Shown here one piece after another: positions 61,498-64,000 of a DNA stretch of 64,000 nucleotides. The first letter of the stretch is position 1, and each line of letters opens with the position of its first letter. Under the pieces are notes generated by a model. It worked only from the letters and a program-made list of their open reading frames with translations. It was not told where the DNA came from and searched no databases. The translations under genes and the position numbers were made by a program. Origin of the DNA: Pseudophaeobacter profundi (GTDB lineage: Bacteria > Pseudomonadota > Alphaproteobacteria > Rhodobacterales > Rhodobacteraceae); NCBI RefSeq assembly GCF_029697505.1, contig NZ_JARJEF010000015.1:16801-80800 (forward strand), read 5' to 3'.

Positions 61498-61767
61498 ATG
61501 CGTATTCATCTTGGCTTACTCGTCCCAGCAGCGTTTTTGCTGGGAGCGTGTTCGGCTTCATTCACTGAAACACCCGAAACCGCACGGAGCGGACAATTGC
61601 CAGAGGCGGTCGTCGCCATGGCGGCGACGGGGCAGGATCTTCAGTCGGCAAGACTTTTGCCGGAAGACGGCTGCTATTGGTATCTGCACAACGGCCCCGT
61701 GGAAGCGACGTTGCTGCCGCTGCGAACTCCCCGTGGAAACCCGATTTGCACGGCGCCTGCCGCATAA
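61498..61767 (+). CDS. Small lipoprotein
   Basis: An 89-aa lipoprotein with signal IHLGLLVPAAFLLGACSASF (lipobox LGAC). The C-terminal part DGCYWYLHNGPVEATLLPLR looks like a conserved small domain of Rhodobacterales exported proteins with two cysteines (one at PICTAPAA). It starts 17 bases after copy 4 and is co-transcribed with it. Function unknown. Confidence 0.72.
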   Translation: MRIHLGLLVPAAFLLGACSASFTETPETARSGQLPEAVVAMAATGQDLQSARLLPEDGCYWYLHNGPVEATLLPLRTPRGNPICTAPAA

Positions 61768-61847
61768 TCGGGTTCAGGTAATCGAAGTCACCCCGAATCA
61801 TTAAACTTTGCACAAGCTTTGCACCGATGGCGCGTCGGTAGACGACC

Positions 61848-62513
61848 TCAGCTTTCTGCCGTGACGCTTTCCTCGGCCGAGTAGAGGAAAGCCGTCGAAC
61901 CAATGTCAACGTTGGGATAAAGATCGTTTATGTGCGCCATGACCATTCTGACGCAGCCGGAACTCGCACGACCGCCGATGCTTCTCGGCTGTGGCGTACC
62001 GTGAATGCGGAGATAAGTATCCCGGTCGCCGAGAAAGAGATAGAGAGCTCGCGACCCAAGCGCATTCTTAGGTCCGGGCTCCATACCGTCGGCGATATCA
62101 GCGTAGAGTTCTGGGTCGCGGTCGATCATGTTCTGCGTCGGCTGCCAATGGGGCCATCTGACTTTGCGCTTGATCGTGTATGTACCTGGTTCGTACAGAT
62201 CACCACGAGCAATGGCGACGCCATAGCGCATGGCAGTCCCGCCCTCCTCGATGTGATAAAGGTAGCGCGCAACCGCATCGACATGAATGTCGCCCGGTGT
62301 CAGCCCGTCTTTCGCGGCCACCCGGGTCGGGAGAAACCGCGGATGTAAGCCCCAGGGGTTCGAGGTTGCCGGGTCAAAGCCGGGCGGCGTCACCTGTGCG
62401 TCCCAGGCAACCTTCTGCGCTTCGGTCGGCCAGGTATTTGCCAGCACCGGGCTGGCAACCGGGGCAGAAAAGAGGGCGGCGGTGGTCATCACGAAATGTC
62501 GTCTAGTCAGCAT
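61848..62513 (-). CDS. L,D-transpeptidase (YkuD domain), copy 5
   Basis: A 221-aa exported enzyme. Signal LTRRHFVMTTAALFSAPVAS. Catalytic end YLRIHGTPQPRSIGGRASSG, then CVRM, Cys near 187. Almost the same along its whole length as copy 3 at 32438, including WPTEAQKVAWDAQVTPPGFD. The ATG at 62513 is given; a longer reading to 62591 is unlikely because the signal peptide begins at 62513. A MerR-type promoter lies about 60 bp upstream. Confidence 0.93.
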   Translation of the reverse strand: MLTRRHFVMTTAALFSAPVASPVLANTWPTEAQKVAWDAQVTPPGFDPATSNPWGLHPRFLPTRVAAKDGLTPGDIHVDAVARYLYHIEEGGTAMRYGVAIARGDLYEPGTYTIKRKVRWPHWQPTQNMIDRDPELYADIADGMEPGPKNALGSRALYLFLGDRDTYLRIHGTPQPRSIGGRASSGCVRMVMAHINDLYPNVDIGSTAFLYSAEESVTAES

Positions 62514-62572
62514 ACTATACTCTTCCAGCTTTGTCTGGCGAATGCCGTGACACGAGAAACGGCGTTTGATGT

Positions 62573-62603
62573 ACGATAAAACCTCTACCAACTAGAGCTT
62601 CAA
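62573..62603 (-). promoter_or_regulatory. MerR-type promoter for L,D-transpeptidase copy 5
   Basis: On the minus strand, -35 TTGAAG (62598-62603), a 19-bp spacer (62579-62597) with the dyad CTCTAGTTGGTAGAG, and -10 TATCGT (62573-62578). Confidence 0.77.
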
Positions 62604-62793
62604 GGAGTTTCTTTTGACACAGATTGATTGCTCGGCTTCTACATCTTGTCGCGTGGTCGATGGCGATTATTCGAACACTTAATGTAAATTTACAGTCGTA
62701 TTTTACATAACCTTGATTATGCGCGTAATACACTTTGCGTTGCAATAGTATATTATTGGAGGTAAGGTGGCTCCCGACAAAGGGTCCCCTACC

Positions 62794-63549
62794 ATGCGCT
62801 TTCAACTTAGACGACTGTCTCTATGCCTAACCGCTGTAACCGCTTTGGTAACCGGTGTGCTGCCGAGCACCACAAAAGCACAAACCTATCCAATCGACTG
62901 CGCAATCCTTCTCTGCCTGTCCGGCGGTTGGCCCGCTTCCGTGCCCTGCAGCCGTGCCCGTGCCGAGTTTATCCGTCGCATCACGCCTTGGCCTGTGGAG
63001 CCACCACTGCAGATTTGGCGCTGTCCCATGGGCGCATCTTATGAGACCGAACGGCATCCGAGCAATGTAAACCGAATCTTCGAAGCCTTTCTTCAAGGCG
63101 AGGACTATTCGCCCCGCCAATCGTTTCCAGGCGATGATGTTGCCGTCCAAGCAAGATCAAAAAATGCCGTTTGGCCCTCTTCAGAAACCGGAACGGATGC
63201 CATTCCGGCAGACTTCGTGCTTCGCCTCGTCGAGGATCGGGCGGACATCGATATCAGCGGTCCGGAGTTCAATTTTGTCCGATCCATTCGCGTCTTTGAT
63301 GTACGGTATGCGCGACAGCACGAGTCCGGGCGCGATGGGGACTGTAACCGAAGCGCGACCGTGGTCCTCGGCACTTACGGGACCCAAGGCGATTTCACTT
63401 GGCAGAGGTCTTCCGTCACTGCCCTTCCTTCGGCTCACGTAGGCCTTGAACGCTGGGGCGAGCATTGCCCTGGCATTTATCACCGATCCGTCTTCGTCGA
63501 TTGGCGTGACTATGAGGGTAACTACGGGTTCGAGCAGGTGAACTACTGA
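62794..63549 (+). CDS. Exported protein of plasmid/conjugation type, unknown function
   Basis: A 251-aa secreted protein. Signal RFQLRRLSLCLTAVTALVTG ends near TTKAQTYP. The N-terminal PIDCAILLCLSGGWPASVPC resembles a module frequent in Rhodobacterales plasmid proteins. The rest is polar with further cysteines (DGDCNRSATV, GEHCPGIYHR). ATG 62794 has AAGGG upstream; GTG 62767 behind GGAGG is in frame and may be the true start. Marks the change from the metal island to plasmid-type sequence. Confidence 0.62.
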   Translation: MRFQLRRLSLCLTAVTALVTGVLPSTTKAQTYPIDCAILLCLSGGWPASVPCSRARAEFIRRITPWPVEPPLQIWRCPMGASYETERHPSNVNRIFEAFLQGEDYSPRQSFPGDDVAVQARSKNAVWPSSETGTDAIPADFVLRLVEDRADIDISGPEFNFVRSIRVFDVRYARQHESGRDGDCNRSATVVLGTYGTQGDFTWQRSSVTALPSAHVGLERWGEHCPGIYHRSVFVDWRDYEGNYGFEQVNY

Positions 63550-63669
63550 CCTGCCGCCACGTAGATTTGTCTCGGAAGACGGCTTCTTTGACGTGTACGG
63601 CCGCACCGCGTACGCGTCGCGGTCCACATGCTGTTTGGCGTTTCGGCAAATACCGCAGGTTTGCACTCC

Positions 63670-63879
63670 TCAACCGCCGTCGCCACTTCGCATCCGCGTG
63701 AGTGCATCGAAGTCGATTTCGCGCTTCTCCGCGTCCTTCAAATCAGGCTGACATTGTCCAACCCGTTGCGGGCCGTTGACATCCCACATCACCGCCAACG
63801 CGCCCGTATTCCAACGATATACCCAACCGACGACACTACGCTCATCTGCCCCGATCAAATTCGCAATCGCGACGCCTTC
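63670..63879 (-). pseudogene. Hypothetical gene cut by an IS insertion
   Basis: The remaining product is about 70 residues with GADERSVVGWVYRWNTGALA and VMWDVNGPQRVGQCQPDLKD, a small-protein pattern I recall from other alphaproteobacterial plasmids but cannot name. Its 5' end runs directly into the IS border at 63880, so the start is lost. Stop and C-terminus (MRSGDGG) are intact. Confidence 0.55.
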
Positions 63880-64000
63880 TGACCTGAGCCCCAAGTTTCC
63901 TCCACCTAGCGGAGAGTCCTTGGGGTTGGTTTGATGGCCCTACGCGGCCAGTTTGTCCATCGTTCTTTTCTCAGCAAATTCTCTGGGCGTCAGGTTTCCG
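63880..64000 (-). mobile_element. End of an IS3-like insertion sequence
   Basis: The terminal sequence TGACCTGAGCCCCAAGTTTC at 63880-63899 begins with TG and has the look of an IS3-group inverted repeat, followed by a short non-coding end and then the transposase C-terminus. The element continues beyond the window, so the other repeat and target duplication cannot be seen. Confidence 0.65.
63940..64000 (-). CDS. IS3-family transposase (OrfB), C-terminal end
   Basis: The last codons visible read GNLTPREFAEKRTMDKLAA and then stop (TAG at 63940-63942). The motif LTPxEFA close to the C-terminus is typical of IS3 OrfB DDE transposases. Only about 19 residues are in the window. Confidence 0.7.
   Translation of the reverse strand, partial: GNLTPREFAEKRTMDKLAA

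Noticed and set aside
1-64000. CRISPR arrays, tRNA and rRNA genes
   Set aside because: No regularly spaced repeats and no tRNA or rRNA-like segments were recognised by reading.

Overview
The window looks like a plasmid or other accessory replicon of a marine-type alphaproteobacterium of the Rhodobacterales (Roseobacter/Rhodobacter group). The evidence is a high-GC coding style, a RepA/ParA-like partition gene and a DnaA box at the left edge, a Rhizobiales/Rhodobacterales-type HTH protein, a Rieske protein and cytochrome c maturation proteins of alphaproteobacterial type, and an IS3-like element at the right edge. Most of the rest is one large metal (mainly copper) resistance and envelope-repair island of about 60 kb. 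No rRNA, tRNA or CRISPR was seen.

Layout. 1-2768: plasmid partition/replication signals, a serine recombinase and an HTH protein. 2838-9306: Rieske protein, Crp/Fnr regulator, DUF411 protein and a five-gene membrane operon (sterol-desaturase-like, CDF exporter, VTT protein) behind a CueR-type promoter, then an ion channel and a rhodanese. 9495-16183: two-component system, SHOCT protein and ccmFGHI. 16212-18928 (minus): ScsB-like reductase, lipoprotein, DUF2933. 19085-24668: operon of L,D-transpeptidase, four cytochromes, multicopper oxidase and ScsC-like DsbA. 24711-29620: CopZ, CopA, CueR, glutaredoxin-MauE fusion, DUF305. 29800-33103: two more L,D-transpeptidases, a second multicopper oxidase, DsbB. 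33191-42409: lipoprotein, EF-hand protein, DUF302, Lgt, second P1B ATPase, DUF2933, methyltransferase-like and membrane proteins, APC permease. 42694-49537: dead copper chaperone, TolC, third multicopper oxidase, two cupredoxins, truncated ABC protein. 56815 down to 49052 (minus): a ten-gene operon (SCO, DsbB, DsbA, PCuAC, SCO, M23 peptidase, DUF411, ZIP, LspA, Lnt). 56994-62513: MerR regulator, YnfA, two CDF proteins, transglutaminase-like protein, methyltransferase, two more L,D-transpeptidases. The right end is a gene cut by an IS.

Regulation can be read directly. Three operator families recur. (1) CueR-type promoters with a TCCAG...CTGGA dyad in a 19-bp spacer lie before the Rieske gene, the 8143-4673 operon, copZ, copA, DUF305 and the second ATPase. 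(2) A second MerR family with CTACAG/CTCTA-type dyads, also in 19-bp spacers, occurs at six promoters between 56853 and 62603. (3) A direct repeat TACA-N6-TACA lies by the two-component genes and before two L,D-transpeptidase operons.

The unifying reading (inference) is that the island pairs classical detoxification (P1B ATPases, multicopper oxidases, cupredoxins, TolC, CDF, chaperones) with metal-inducible spare copies of housekeeping envelope machinery that metals damage: five L,D-transpeptidases, Lgt/LspA/Lnt, CcmFGHI, a Rieske protein, and Dsb/Scs thiol enzymes.
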